Assembly (NCBI RefSeq): GCF_003205615.1
Contig: NZ_PYBV01000009.1
Coordinates: forward strand, 1 to 64,000
Direction: 5' to 3'
Origin: Micromonospora arborensis
Lineage (GTDB): Bacteria > Actinomycetota > Actinomycetes > Mycobacteriales > Micromonosporaceae
Length of the DNA: 64,000 nucleotides
Shown: piece after piece, positions 40,663 through 50,311 of the stretch
Layout: the number at the start of each line of letters is the position of its first letter
Numbering within the stretch: the stretch's first letter is position 1
Program-made: the position numbers and the translations under genes
Notes under the pieces: model-generated
What the model was told of the DNA's origin: nothing
Seen by the model: only the letters and a program-made list of their open reading frames with translations
The model's database searches: none

Positions 40663-41199
40663 CTAGAGATCCTCGGCGATCATCGAGAAGACGGCCAGGT
40701 CATGCGCCTTCTCGCCGTCCCAGTCGGCCAACCGCAGCGTGCCCTCCCGCTGGTATCCGGCCTTTTCGGCGACCCGCAGGGAGGCGACGTTGTCAACGCG
40801 GGCGCGCAACTGGATGCGCCGCATCCCGCCGTCGGTGAGCGCCCAGCGGCCGACCGCGCGGGCCGCCTCGGTCGCATAGCCGCGGCCGCGCTGACCGATC
40901 CGCATCCCGTAGCCGATTTCGCTGCGTCCGGCCCTCCAATCGGTGTCCCGCAGCGCGATGCTGCCGACGATCTCGCCGCTGACTCTCGCCACCAGCGCCA
41001 GGAGCACACCCGCTCCATCCAGCCGTCGGCGCACCGTATCGGCCAGCCACGCGTCCACCTCGGTGACTGCCTGCGGAGGGCCCGGTGGCAGCGCCGTCAG
41101 ATCCCTGGTCGTCACGAATGCCGCCACCTGGGGGGCGTCCTGCGCCCGGAACTCGCGGATCTCTAATCCGCCGGCGGTGATATGCACTGGACCGAACAT
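40663..41199 (-). CDS. GNAT N-acetyltransferase (RimJ/RimL-like)
   Basis: This 178-residue protein has the GNAT core IVGSIALRDTDWRAGRSEIG-, acetyl-CoA loop IGQRGRGYATEAAR and the C-terminal NVASLRVAEKAGYQREG, typical of RimJ/RimL and related acetyltransferases. The substrate is unknown. Confidence 0.88.
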   Translation of the reverse strand: MFGPVHITAGGLEIREFRAQDAPQVAAFVTTRDLTALPPGPPQAVTEVDAWLADTVRRRLDGAGVLLALVARVSGEIVGSIALRDTDWRAGRSEIGYGMRIGQRGRGYATEAARAVGRWALTDGGMRRIQLRARVDNVASLRVAEKAGYQREGTLRLADWDGEKAHDLAVFSMIAEDL

Positions 41200-41283
41200 G
41201 GTGGGGAGCGTAGAGCCTCGCCCAGGTCGTCGCGCAGGATTATCTGCGCTGGTGGCACTTGCGGAGCACCCAGGGCGTGCGGC

Positions 41284-42237
41284 TCACTGCCAGGCCATGT
41301 TGATGGCCCGCTCGAAGTTGACATAGCCAGCGCGGGCGAAGGCGTTCGCCATGGGGACGTTGCCCAGGTCGGTGGCGGCGCGGATGCGCGGGACGTCTTC
41401 GGCGGCCAGGATGCGGGTGCCTTCGGCGAGGAGGCCGTCGACGTAACCGTGGCCCCGGTGCTCCGGCACGACGCCGAGATAGGCGATCACCGGGTGGTAG
41501 GTGTTGCGCGCCGGGACGACGAACCCGATCGGCTCGCCATCCTCGCCCAACGTGCCGATGCGCCACCACTGACGGGGGCTGGAGAACGTGGCGAGTTCCT
41601 GCTCGTAGTGCTTGACGGCGGCCTCGTGGGGGGACATCTGGGCCAGGTCCGTACGGCTGTGCGCGTCCAGGGTCCCGTCCAGGGTGCGAGTCATCAGCGC
41701 GACCAACTCGTCGGTGTCGAGGGCCGGGCGGAAAGCCAGGCGCGCATCGGGCGCGGGCAGGCCGCCTCCGGGACGCCACTCCAGGCGTAGCCGTTCGACC
41801 GTCAGGTGTGCGCCGGTGTTCTCGAGGACGCCCATCCTCCGTCGCACCGCAAGGTACGTGTCCGGGTCCTCGCGCCAGTCGGCCGGGAGGAAGCGACCGT
41901 ACTCGGGTGGGGTGGTGCCGGACGGCAGGACCTGCTTAGCGGCCGTGTCATACAGCGCCTGCGCCACGTCGGTCAGGTCCTCGGCGCCGTCTTCGATGTC
42001 GAGGATGTCCAGCAGCAGCGGGGTGCTGTCGCCGCCACGGCCCCACCAGGCGACCCTGGCCAGCACGCGGTCGCCGTGCAGGGCCACCCACATCCATTCC
42101 GGTCGGCGGCGCTGTGCGACCAGGTCGTCGGCGAGTTCGTGGTTGATCGTGTACGGCAGTCGGTTGAACAGGGCGATCTCGTCCGCGCCGGTGATGGGAC
42201 GGATCGTGACGTCGGCGGGGGAAATGCTGCTGTTCAT
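41284..42237 (-). CDS. Double-domain GNAT acetyltransferase
   Basis: The 317-residue protein has a degenerate N-terminal GNAT-like half and a C-terminal active GNAT half with LGVVPEHRGHGYVDGLL and NVPMANAFARAGY. Its ATG overlaps the stop of the DHFR-like gene (ATGA at 42234-42237), so the two form an operon. Substrate unknown. Confidence 0.82.
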   Translation of the reverse strand: MNSSISPADVTIRPITGADEIALFNRLPYTINHELADDLVAQRRRPEWMWVALHGDRVLARVAWWGRGGDSTPLLLDILDIEDGAEDLTDVAQALYDTAAKQVLPSGTTPPEYGRFLPADWREDPDTYLAVRRRMGVLENTGAHLTVERLRLEWRPGGGLPAPDARLAFRPALDTDELVALMTRTLDGTLDAHSRTDLAQMSPHEAAVKHYEQELATFSSPRQWWRIGTLGEDGEPIGFVVPARNTYHPVIAYLGVVPEHRGHGYVDGLLAEGTRILAAEDVPRIRAATDLGNVPMANAFARAGYVNFERAINMAWQ

Positions 42238-42851
42238 GCGGGCTCGTTTTCTTTCGTGGTGCGGGTGTAGGTCAGGAAGAGCGCGCCACTGTCCAGGACG
42301 GTGTGGTCGATCAGGCGCCAGGTGCGTGGGGCAAAGACGGCGTCGCGGCCGAACAGCGGAATGCCGGCGCCGATGGTCATCGGTGCGAGCTTGACGATCA
42401 GCTGATCGATCTCGGGGTAGAGGGCACCGGCCAGGGCGCCTCCGCCGATCACCCAGATGTCCTTGCCGTCGTGCCGCTTGAGCTCACGCACCGTGGCGAT
42501 CGGGTCGGTGGACATGACCTCGACGGCTGGGTCCGGGCTCCGACCCAGCGTGCGCGAGAACACCAGGTGACGCAGGTGCGGGTACGCGTCGGTCACGCCG
42601 GCCCGTAGACCCACCTCGTAGGAGTTGCGCCCTTCCAGGACGGTGTCGAACCGGCTGCCCTCGTCGGTGATGCCGAACGCCTGCCGGGCCGGACCGGGCA
42701 GGGTCTCCGGATACTCGGCGACGAGGTGGTGCAGGTAGTCGTCGGGGATGGGCCAGAACCCGCCGGGGCCGGTGGGGTCAGCGCCGTCGGGGGCGGCGAT
42801 GAAGCCGTCCAGGGTGACGGCGACGTAGTACACGAGCTTGCGCACGGACAT
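42234..42851 (-). CDS. RibD/DHFR-like NADPH reductase
   Basis: This 205-residue protein of the dihydrofolate reductase-like RibD C-terminal family has VYYVAVTLDGFIAAPDG, GRNSYEVGL, and the NADPH loop WVIGGGALAGAL. These stand-alone proteins reduce pteridine or riboflavin-like substrates of unknown identity. It is the first gene of a two-gene operon and divergent from the LysR gene, which probably controls it. Confidence 0.88.
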   Translation of the reverse strand: MSVRKLVYYVAVTLDGFIAAPDGADPTGPGGFWPIPDDYLHHLVAEYPETLPGPARQAFGITDEGSRFDTVLEGRNSYEVGLRAGVTDAYPHLRHLVFSRTLGRSPDPAVEVMSTDPIATVRELKRHDGKDIWVIGGGALAGALYPEIDQLIVKLAPMTIGAGIPLFGRDAVFAPRTWRLIDHTVLDSGALFLTYTRTTKENEPA

Positions 42852-42962
42852 CTCCTTGCTTGCGACGTCGGTTGCTGTTTCGCGCTCCGACGCCGATCAG
42901 CGTGCGCTGCGACGTGCCGGGCGACAAGATCACGCCTGGTAACGTGCCATAACCCTTCGCTA

Positions 42963-43865
42963 ATGCACGGATCGGAAACAGTGGTGGAACTTCGGGACAT
43001 CGAAATCTTTCTCGTCCTGGCGGAGGAACTGCACTTCACCCGCACCGCTGAGCGGCTGCACGTGACCCAGGCCCGGGTCAGTCAGGCGATCAAGAAGCAG
43101 GAACGTCGGGTCGGTGCCGCCCTGTTCGAGCGCGACAACCGGAACGTGACGCTGACGCCGATCGGTCAACGACTCTTCGACGACATCGAACCCATGTACC
43201 GAGGCCTGCACGAGGGCATGGATCGGGCCAGGCTCGCAGCCCGCGGCAAGACCGGCGTGCTGAGGATCGGGTCCATCGCCGTCAACCTGCACGACTTCCG
43301 CCGGTTGTTCGACACGTTCGCGCACGATCACCCCACGTGTGAGGTGCAGCTACGACACGTCGACTTCGGCGACCCCTTCGGGCAGCTACGCGCCGGGGAG
43401 ATCGACATGCAGATCGTCTGGCTCCCCGTCCGGGAACCGGACCTCACCGTCGGGCCGGTCATCTACACCGAGCCCATCGTGCTGGCAGTTGGGGCGACCC
43501 ATCCGCTGGCCAGTCGTGATTCCGTCTGCTACGAGGATCTGGCGGACGAGACGGTCATGGGTGGTGCCCGGCCCGACTACTGGCGGGAAATCCTGGTGCC
43601 CCTGCGCACACCCAGCGGACGTCTGATCCGCATCGGCCCGTCCGTCTCCAATTTCCAGGAGATGATCCCGATCCTCGCCACGGGCGAAGCCGTCTCGCCG
43701 GTGCACGCCCAGGCCGCCCGCTACTACGCGCGACCAGACATCGCCTACGTGCCGATCCGCGACGCGCCGCCGGGCCGGTGGGGCCTGATCTGGCGTACCG
43801 GCCACGAGACCGAACTCATCCGATCGTTCGCCGACACCGCGCAGCACCTCGGCTCCGCGGAATAG
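42963..43865 (+). CDS. LysR-family transcriptional regulator
   Basis: This protein of about 300 residues has an N-terminal winged helix LRDIEIFLVLAEELHFTRTA, ERLHVTQARVSQAIKKQERR and a C-terminal periplasmic-binding-protein-like effector domain. Starts at the ATG (42963) or GTG codons at 42981/42984 are possible. The 111-base divergent gap to the DHFR-like gene contains the lower-GC stretch expected for LysR control. Ligand unknown. Confidence 0.88.
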   Translation: MHGSETVVELRDIEIFLVLAEELHFTRTAERLHVTQARVSQAIKKQERRVGAALFERDNRNVTLTPIGQRLFDDIEPMYRGLHEGMDRARLAARGKTGVLRIGSIAVNLHDFRRLFDTFAHDHPTCEVQLRHVDFGDPFGQLRAGEIDMQIVWLPVREPDLTVGPVIYTEPIVLAVGATHPLASRDSVCYEDLADETVMGGARPDYWREILVPLRTPSGRLIRIGPSVSNFQEMIPILATGEAVSPVHAQAARYYARPDIAYVPIRDAPPGRWGLIWRTGHETELIRSFADTAQHLGSAE

Positions 43866-43882
43866 CGCTGCGGGGAAGGCAG

Positions 43883-45043
43883 TCAGTTGGGTCGAGGGCG
43901 GCGGTAGGAGAGGATGCCGGCGTGGTCCGCGACGGCCACCACGAACACCACCCCGGTGGCGACCGCGCTGACCGCCAGCAGCGGCAGTCGCAGGACGGCC
44001 GCGGCGCCGGCCAGCAACAGCAGGGCGGCCACCCGTGGCCAGGAGAGCCGTTGGTGGATCGCCAACGAGAGCAGGATCCGCCCGACGAGGAACAGCATCG
44101 GCCCGCCCAGGACGACCACGACAGCGGTCGTGTCGCCGGCCTTGGTGGGGTGCGCGATGCTCAACTCCGCACCCACGGCGGTGACCACCAACCCGGCGAT
44201 CATCACCAGGTGCAGGTATCCGGTGATGACGCCGAGCCGGGACGGGTCGGCGTGCTCGATGGCCGCGCCCAGCCGCAGGCCGGCGGGCGTCACATAGAGC
44301 AGACCGATCAGCACCGAGAGGGCGAAGACCAGCAGGAAGGCGGCGGTCTCCGCGAGGTCGAGGCGGGTGCCACCGTACGTCAGGCCGGCGACCAGGACCA
44401 GTTCACCGAGCGCGATGATCATGATCTGCTGGTACCGCTCGGCGAAGTGCTCGCCGGCGAGGTGCAACTCCTGCCGCCTCGTCCGGCCCAGCCGTGGAGT
44501 GGGCCAGCCGAGTCGTGGGCCGGTGAAGTCGATGGCGAGGCCGAGCAGCCAGAGCGGCACCCGCCACTCCGGCAGGAACCCGCCGGCCAGCCACGGTACG
44601 GCGGAGACGCTGAACCAGCAGAGGATTCGCAGCGCCCGGGTCTGCCGCGGGTGACCGCGCAGCGTGAAGGCGGTGACCACCCCCCGGGCGAGGTGGACCG
44701 CGACGTACGCGCCGGCGAAGAGCAGGCCCCGCCCGTCCAGCGCCTGCGGGACCGCCACCCCGGCCAGCAGGCTGCCCAGCGTGGCGACGATCAGCACCGC
44801 TCGGATGGTCGGGGTGTCCGGGTCGAACCAGTCGGCGAACCAGGTGGTGGTCACCCAGATCCACCAGATCCCGCTCAACAGCAGGGCGGTGCGCAGCGCG
44901 CCGGCCAGGGTGAGGTCGTGGAGCAGGTGCCCGGCCAACTGACTGAGGGCCAGCACGAACGCCAGATCGAAGAAGAGCTCCAGGAATGAGGCGCTGAGCG
45001 GCGCGTCGCTTCCCCGCAGCAGCCGTTCGGGCCTGCTTGCCAT
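43883..45043 (-). CDS. ltrA: Low-temperature requirement protein A family membrane protein
   Basis: This 386-residue protein has about ten hydrophobic segments and the LtrA hallmarks: an N-terminal FLELFFDLAFVLALSQ, WWIWVTTTWFADWFDPD and HFAERYQQIMIIALGE. The family's role is unsettled; members are membrane proteins first linked to cold growth in Listeria. The ATG at 45043 fits the family start. Confidence 0.9.
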   Translation of the reverse strand: MASRPERLLRGSDAPLSASFLELFFDLAFVLALSQLAGHLLHDLTLAGALRTALLLSGIWWIWVTTTWFADWFDPDTPTIRAVLIVATLGSLLAGVAVPQALDGRGLLFAGAYVAVHLARGVVTAFTLRGHPRQTRALRILCWFSVSAVPWLAGGFLPEWRVPLWLLGLAIDFTGPRLGWPTPRLGRTRRQELHLAGEHFAERYQQIMIIALGELVLVAGLTYGGTRLDLAETAAFLLVFALSVLIGLLYVTPAGLRLGAAIEHADPSRLGVITGYLHLVMIAGLVVTAVGAELSIAHPTKAGDTTAVVVVLGGPMLFLVGRILLSLAIHQRLSWPRVAALLLLAGAAAVLRLPLLAVSAVATGVVFVVAVADHAGILSYRRPRPN

Positions 45044-45118
45044 CGGCGCTCCTCCCGGTGGCACGCACGCCCTGCGTCCGTCGTACCACCCGGGGAGGGC
45101 CGCCAGAGGCGAAAGCGG

Positions 45119-45907
45119 TCAGCGGCGGACGCCGACCCCCGCGTACCCGTGCGAATCCACGGCCTCCGGCTCGCCGTCCGGCCGCCACCGGGTGGTGGCT
45201 ACCAGTCCGGGCTCCACCAGGTCGTAGCCGGCGAAGAAGCGCGACGCCTCGGCGTGCGTGCGGGGCACCAGTGGGGCGCTGCTGTTGCGGTAGACGGCCT
45301 GACCGCGCTCGGCCAGCTCCGGCGGGATGCCGTCCAGCGTCAGGTGGGACAGCACCAGGTGACTGCCGGGCACGGTGGCGTCGCGCAGCTTGGCGATCGC
45401 GGCCCACGGGTCGTCGTCGTCCGGCACGAAGTGCAACACCGCGAGGAGCAGCACCGCCACCGGACGGTCCAGGTCGAGGGTGGCCCGCACGTCCGGGTGG
45501 GCCAGCAGCTCGTCCGGCCGTCGCAGGTCGCCCTGGACGACGGCGGTGCCGGGTACGCCGGTCAGCAACTGCCGGGAGTACGCGACGGCCACCTCGTCGT
45601 AGTCGACGTAGACCACCCGTGCGTCGGGCGCCACGGCCCGCACCACCTCGTGCACAGCGTCCTGGGTGGGCAGGCCCGCGCCGATGTCCAGGAACTGGCG
45701 GACGCCCTGCTCGGCGGCGTACCGGACGGCTCGGCGCAGGAAGTGCCGGTTGGTCTGGGCGGCGCTCCCGGTCTCCGGGAAGATCTCCAGCACCCGGTCG
45801 GCTGCGGCCCGGTCGGCGGGGAAGTTGTGGCTGCCGCCGAGGAAGTAGTCGTACATCCGGGCGACGTTGGGTTGGGTGGTGGCGTCGGTTGCCGGCTGTT
45901 CGGTCAT
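45119..45907 (-). CDS. SAM-dependent methyltransferase, DUF574 family
   Basis: This 262-residue protein starts PNVARMYDYFLGGSHNFPAD and has the SAM-binding motif FLDIGAGLPTQDAVHEV and VVYVDYDEVAVAYSRQLL, as in the large actinobacterial Methyltransf_19 (DUF574) group. Substrates are unknown. The gene is single; its ATG (45907) is divergent from the CxxC protein. Confidence 0.92.
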   Translation of the reverse strand: MTEQPATDATTQPNVARMYDYFLGGSHNFPADRAAADRVLEIFPETGSAAQTNRHFLRRAVRYAAEQGVRQFLDIGAGLPTQDAVHEVVRAVAPDARVVYVDYDEVAVAYSRQLLTGVPGTAVVQGDLRRPDELLAHPDVRATLDLDRPVAVLLLAVLHFVPDDDDPWAAIAKLRDATVPGSHLVLSHLTLDGIPPELAERGQAVYRNSSAPLVPRTHAEASRFFAGYDLVEPGLVATTRWRPDGEPEAVDSHGYAGVGVRR

Positions 45908-46052
45908 GTGGATCCCTTCGACGGCGGGGGGTGGATCTCGATGTCTAGCACCCGGGGGGACGACCCGCTGGCCCCTCGTGTCGTTGATCCGGCTGCGCCC
46001 TCGGTCATCGCTGGCCACGGTGGGGGCACCGACTCAACGAGGAGGGACGCCG

Positions 46053-46526
46053 ATGACCGCTCAGCGGGAGACCGTGCAGGTCGAACACGACCTGTTCCGC
46101 GCCGTGTACGACTCGCCCGCAGCACTGCCCGGCCGCCACCGCTGGACCACCCCGGAGTCGGACGTCCGGCGGCTGGAGAAGCTCCTCGGCATGCCGGCGC
46201 GCAGCATCGGCGCCCCCCTCTGGGTCAGCGGCGACGAACCCGACTGCCCGAAGTGCGGCCGACGGGTCACCTGGTTCGACATCGTCTCGTCGGCGCTCTC
46301 CGGCCTGCACGACAAGGCCATGATCGCCACGGTCATCCTCGGCGAGCGCAAGTACGTCAACACCGAGATCCCGGCTGCCATCGCCGGCGTGCGATGCGCC
46401 GACTGCCACACCGCGATCGACGGCCTGCGCAGCTTCAAGTGCCACAACTGGGCGTACGCCTTCGAGGCGTTGGAGGCCGTCCGCGAACGGATGGCCGGCG
46501 TTCCCGCGCCGACCTCGACGGACTGA
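46053..46526 (+). CDS. CxxC-containing hypothetical protein
   Basis: This 157-residue soluble protein has two CxxC pairs (PDCPKCGRRVTWFD and RCADCHTAID) that could form a zinc ribbon, and an N-terminal helical part. GGAGGG precedes the ATG. It looks like a small metal-binding or regulatory protein; the family is not recognised. Confidence 0.75.
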   Translation: MTAQRETVQVEHDLFRAVYDSPAALPGRHRWTTPESDVRRLEKLLGMPARSIGAPLWVSGDEPDCPKCGRRVTWFDIVSSALSGLHDKAMIATVILGERKYVNTEIPAAIAGVRCADCHTAIDGLRSFKCHNWAYAFEALEAVRERMAGVPAPTSTD

Positions 46527-46531
46527 GCAGA

Positions 46532-46560
46532 CGAAGGTCGTGGAGTCTGCCTGACCTTCG
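46532..46560 (+). terminator. Hairpin CGAAGGTC/GACCTTCG
   Basis: Eight-base perfect arms with a 13-base loop begin 5 bases after the stop of the preceding gene. Possible terminator; there is no T-run. Confidence 0.5.
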
Positions 46561-46637
46561 ACAGATGTGCTGCCCTCTGCCGTGTTCCTAGGGTGTTCCC
46601 AAGGTGAACGAGGTATGAACATGGTGTGAGGTGAGGC

Positions 46638-47267
46638 ATGGCCGACTACGGCAGCATGGACGTTCCGGAGATCAGCGCTGAGTGGTACCGCGACGTCGTC
46701 GACGCCGCCGCCGGCAGCCCAGAGCCGGTGCAGTGGTTCGTCGGGCACGCCACCGAGGGGGTGATCCTGCTACTCGGTGCGTTGCTACTGTTGGCCGCGC
46801 TGAGCCGCCGGTCCGGCGGCCCACACGACCGGGCACTCGCCCTGGTCGCGCCGCTGCCAGCCCTCCTGGCGTACGCGGGCAGCGAATGGTTCAAGACCGT
46901 GGTGGACGAGGATCGCCCCTGCCGGACGATCGGCCGGGCGATCATCGCGGGCGCCTGTCCACCCCCGGGCGACTGGTCGTTCCCCAGCAACCACTCCACC
47001 GTGGCCGGCGCGCTGGCGGTAACCATCCTGCTGCTCTCCCGCCGACTCGGCCTGGTCGCGCTGCCTCTGGCCGCACTGGCTGCGTTCTCCCGGGTGTTCG
47101 TGGGCGTGCACTATCCGCACGACGTGATCGCGGGCGTGCTGTTTGGTGCGCTGGTCGCCGTGGTGGCGACCCCGCTCCTGGCCCGTCCGGCCGCCGAGGC
47201 GCTACGCCGTCGAACCAGCAGCGCGGACGGCGCGGTCCCCAAACTGGCAAGCCGCTCCCGCCCCTGA
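46638..47267 (+). CDS. PAP2-family membrane phosphatase
   Basis: This 209-residue protein has five hydrophobic segments and the three PAP2 motifs: KTVVDEDRPC, FPSNHS and RVFVGVHYPHDVIAG. It should remove phosphate from lipid pyrophosphates or phosphatidates on the outer membrane face. It is convergent with the prepilin peptidase gene. Confidence 0.9.
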   Translation: MADYGSMDVPEISAEWYRDVVDAAAGSPEPVQWFVGHATEGVILLLGALLLLAALSRRSGGPHDRALALVAPLPALLAYAGSEWFKTVVDEDRPCRTIGRAIIAGACPPPGDWSFPSNHSTVAGALAVTILLLSRRLGLVALPLAALAAFSRVFVGVHYPHDVIAGVLFGALVAVVATPLLARPAAEALRRRTSSADGAVPKLASRSRP

Positions 47268-47299
47268 CCCCGCAACGCGCCCTGCGGCGGTCGCCGTCG

Positions 47300-48193
47300 T
47301 CAACCGGCCAGCAGGATCGCGCCCATCGTGCCGAGCAGCAGAAACGGGCCGAACGGCAGGTGCGAGCTCCAACGGGCCCGACGCGCGACCAGCAGGCCCA
47401 TACTCACCAGGGCGGACAGCCCGAAGGCGACAAGCAGCCCGAGGAGCAGCACCGGCCAGCCGTACCAGCCGAGCAACGCTCCCACGCTGAGCGCCAGCTT
47501 GGCGTCGCCCAGCCCGAAGCCGCGGTGGCCCAACAGCAACGTGCTGCTGGCGAAGACCAGCGCCAGCCCCGCGCCGCCGACGGCGGCCCGCAGCCAGTGC
47601 CCCGGCTCGGCGTCCAGCGTGGCCACGCCGAGCAGAAGCCAGGTCCCGGCTGCCGCCGGCAGGGTGAGCCGATCCGGCAACCGGTGCACGGCCAGGTCGA
47701 CGAAGACCGCCGGGATCGTCCAGCCGAGCCACCAGGCCAGCGCCGGCAGCGCCCCGCCCGACGGGCCGGCCAGCGCCAGCAGCAGCACCGCCGCGAGCCC
47801 GGCGAGCCCGGCGATCTCGACGGTCCACGGGAGTGGGCCGACCCGTGCCCGGCAACGCCCACACCTGGCCGCCGGACCCAGCGCCGGCCAGGGCCGGGTC
47901 AGGCCGACCAGCGCGCCGCAGGCGTCGCAGCCGGTCCGGCTCGGCAGGCCCGAGGGTACGGAGTAGCGCAGCGCAGCCATCCGCATCAGCGGGCTGACCG
48001 TGAGGATCGCGAACACGGTCGCGAGCCGGGCGCGGGCCACCGCCTGGACGAGCGCCACCGGACGTTCGCGACGTCCAGGGGGCCATGCCTGGTCGGCGGA
48101 TTCCGTCGTGCCACCGGGCGGCGGGGGCACCGGGCTCCGATCGGGTGGATTTTCCCGACCGGGGACGGCCGCAGGGGGGCCGGTCAGCGCCAT
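47300..48193 (-). CDS. Prepilin peptidase, A24 family
   Basis: This 297-residue protein has a Pro-rich N-terminal region, a Cys4 zinc motif (CDACGALVG...CGRCRAR) and about seven membrane helices with the A24 aspartates in VFVDLAVHRLPDRL and GFGLGDAKLAL. It should cleave the leader of the Flp pilin encoded at 55165. The ATG at 48193 is chosen; homology begins only at the Cys motif, so the first 70 residues are uncertain. Confidence 0.85.
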   Translation of the reverse strand: MALTGPPAAVPGRENPPDRSPVPPPPGGTTESADQAWPPGRRERPVALVQAVARARLATVFAILTVSPLMRMAALRYSVPSGLPSRTGCDACGALVGLTRPWPALGPAARCGRCRARVGPLPWTVEIAGLAGLAAVLLLALAGPSGGALPALAWWLGWTIPAVFVDLAVHRLPDRLTLPAAAGTWLLLGVATLDAEPGHWLRAAVGGAGLALVFASSTLLLGHRGFGLGDAKLALSVGALLGWYGWPVLLLGLLVAFGLSALVSMGLLVARRARWSSHLPFGPFLLLGTMGAILLAG

Positions 48194-48782
48194 GTCGCCT
48201 CCATCGCGCCCCGGCGCTCCACCAGGAGGGCGGTCACGGATCGTGACGGGCGAGTCGCTGTGGTGTAGCGGATGGCGCAGAAAGCGACCTGCCCACCCGG
48301 CCACCGGAGGGCACCCTCGGCCGGTTCCGGACCGGGCGCCCCGTCGGGCGGGGCAGCTCGTCGATCGATCGACAACTCCGCCCGGATGCCGGGATGAGGC
48401 CACGATGTCCCACTCCCGGGACCAGCATCGAGGCCCCGGCGAGCCCACCCGGACCGGCGACGCCCGGTCATTGACGACTCCTCGCTCGGCCATTGCGCGA
48501 GACGCAGCGCGGACACCCGCCACCACCACCTGTCATCACGGAGAGTGTTCACTTGAATTGCCTCTGTTGCATTGGCGAACGTAAGCCTATGCTCGCCCCT
48601 TGGGTGTGACGCAAGCCTCACCTTCACGACCGGACGAAACAGGACCTGCATTTGTAGAAGATCCGTAACGGTGAATGCAGAAGCGCAATGAACGGCACCG
48701 GATGTGCTGATCCGGGCGCGCTTCCGCATGCCCGGCGGCGGTGATCCGTCACCACGTCGGGCGACCACGAGGAGGCTCGACG
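48194..48782. other. 589-base gap holding the Tad operon promoter region
   Basis: No gene is seen. The segment 48541-48680 is clearly less GC-rich than its surroundings and is the likely promoter region. It holds a small inverted repeat CTGCATT-21-AATGCAG (48646-48680). The rest is GC-rich without coding signal on either strand. Confidence 0.55.
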
Positions 48783-49349
48783 GTGCGCGGACGGCAGCTC
48801 AGACGAGCGGCAATCTGCCTGCTGGCGGTCGTGGCGGCAGCGCCGGTCACCGCCTGCGCCAGCGGGCAGGAGGCCGTCGAACGGCCACTGGCAGCCCAGG
48901 ACGACGAACCGCGGGCAGATCCTGACGTCGAACGGCAGGCTGCCGAAAAGGCGGCACTTGACGCGTACTCCGGCTATCTCGAGGCCTCGCGGACGGCGAG
49001 TGGGCGCAGTGATCCGCGCGCGCCGGAACTGTCCCGGTTCATCGCTGATCCACTTCTTACCCGGGTCCAGTTGTCCATTCGCGACGCTAAGGAGCACGGC
49101 GCTATGCGTACCGGGACGTTGAAGTCCGACCCGACCGTGACCGCCGTCAGCCTCGACACGAAACCGGCCACCGTCGAGATCCAGGACTGCCTGGACACGA
49201 CCGGCTACCAGCTGGTCTACGCCAAGAACAAACGCGTGGTCCCGGGCAGCGGGGGCGGAAAGCACATCTCCACCGCCACCGCGACCCGCTATCCCGACGG
49301 TCGCTGGCTGATCAGCTCCGGCGCGTTGCACCGGGAACAGCCGTGCTGA
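48783..49349 (+). CDS. Tad-locus lipoprotein
   Basis: This 188-residue protein starts with a GTG at 48783 and a lipoprotein signal (RRAAICLLAVVAAAPVTACAS; lipobox Cys at residue 25). The mature part is alpha+beta with two Cys (EIQDCLDTTG and the final QPC). It is the first gene of the Tad pilus operon and is coupled by overlap to the next gene. A surface-exposed structural or anchor role is likely but not shown. Confidence 0.78.
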   Translation: MRGRQLRRAAICLLAVVAAAPVTACASGQEAVERPLAAQDDEPRADPDVERQAAEKAALDAYSGYLEASRTASGRSDPRAPELSRFIADPLLTRVQLSIRDAKEHGAMRTGTLKSDPTVTAVSLDTKPATVEIQDCLDTTGYQLVYAKNKRVVPGSGGGKHISTATATRYPDGRWLISSGALHREQPC

Positions 49350-50311
49350 CCTCGAAGGGAAGGGGCGCTTCGGCCCGTACCCCCCGGGTCGCGACGTCCC
49401 GGCGGGCACTCGCCGGGATCGGACTCGCGCTCCTGCTGGTGGTCGGCGCGACCCAGCCGGCCGTCGGCGCGCAGCGCGCCGGCCCCGGAGCCAGCTGCCC
49501 GCCGGACCAGCCCGACTGCCACGTCTGGGACGACGAAGGCGGTAACCCGGGCGATCCCGGCGGCGGCGGAGACAACGGTGGCGGGGACAACGGTGGTGGC
49601 GGCGGTGGCGGCGGCGGCTGCCAGTGGAACGGGCGGACCTTCCCCTGCTACGACGACATCAAGGGCTGGTTCAACAGCAGCGACGGCTGCTACTACCGGC
49701 TGGCTTCGCCCCAGGACGAGGCACCCGAGGGCATGCAGTGGTACGTGCAGACCTGCAACGGCAGCGCGGACGTGGGCAACCAGGTCAACGTGCTGCGCGA
49801 GCCGCCACCGGGCTTCGGCGCGCCGCCCGACCCGGAGGAGTTGGCCCGTCGTGCTTTTGCGTCGATCACGCTGCTACCAGCGCCGCTGGCGGTCGCACCC
49901 CGCAAGAGAAACGGCCCCGGCCTGGTCGGCCTGCCGGTGTGGATGTGGTCCGAGCAGAACATCAAGTACTTCGGCCCGATCTACGCCGACGAGACCGACC
50001 GGGACGTGCGGGTCGAGATCACGGCGGAGGTCAAGGAGATCGTCTGGGACATGGGCAACGGCGAGAAGGTCACCTGCTACGACGCCGGCACCGAGTACGA
50101 CCCGACGAACAAGGAACATGCCGGCCGCACCTCCCCGGACTGCGGCTACGACGAGGGCTACCAGAAGGCCGACACCTACGACATCACCGCGACCACGTAC
50201 TGGACGGTGACCTGGCGCGGAGGTGGCAGGACCGGAGAAATACCCGGGGTCACCCGGAACAGCGGCGTCGTGCAGATCCGGATCAACGAACTCCAGGTGG
50301 TGACCCGATGA
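49343..50311 (+). CDS. Secreted Gly-rich Tad-locus protein
   Basis: This 322-residue protein has a signal peptide (ALAGIGLALLLVVGATQPAV), a Gly/Asp/Asn-rich linker (about 65-93) and a Cys-containing beta-rich domain ending with VVQIRINELQVVTR. The GTG start at 49343 overlaps the lipoprotein stop. Proteins of this kind occur in actinobacterial Tad loci; the function is unknown. Confidence 0.75.
   Translation: MLTSKGRGASARTPRVATSRRALAGIGLALLLVVGATQPAVGAQRAGPGASCPPDQPDCHVWDDEGGNPGDPGGGGDNGGGDNGGGGGGGGGCQWNGRTFPCYDDIKGWFNSSDGCYYRLASPQDEAPEGMQWYVQTCNGSADVGNQVNVLREPPPGFGAPPDPEELARRAFASITLLPAPLAVAPRKRNGPGLVGLPVWMWSEQNIKYFGPIYADETDRDVRVEITAEVKEIVWDMGNGEKVTCYDAGTEYDPTNKEHAGRTSPDCGYDEGYQKADTYDITATTYWTVTWRGGGRTGEIPGVTRNSGVVQIRINELQVVTR

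Noticed and set aside
49558..49620. GGCGG/AACGG tandem triplets as a CRISPR-like or microsatellite array
   Set aside because: They encode the Gly-rich linker of the secreted Tad-locus protein. No CRISPR array or cas gene is present anywhere in the window.
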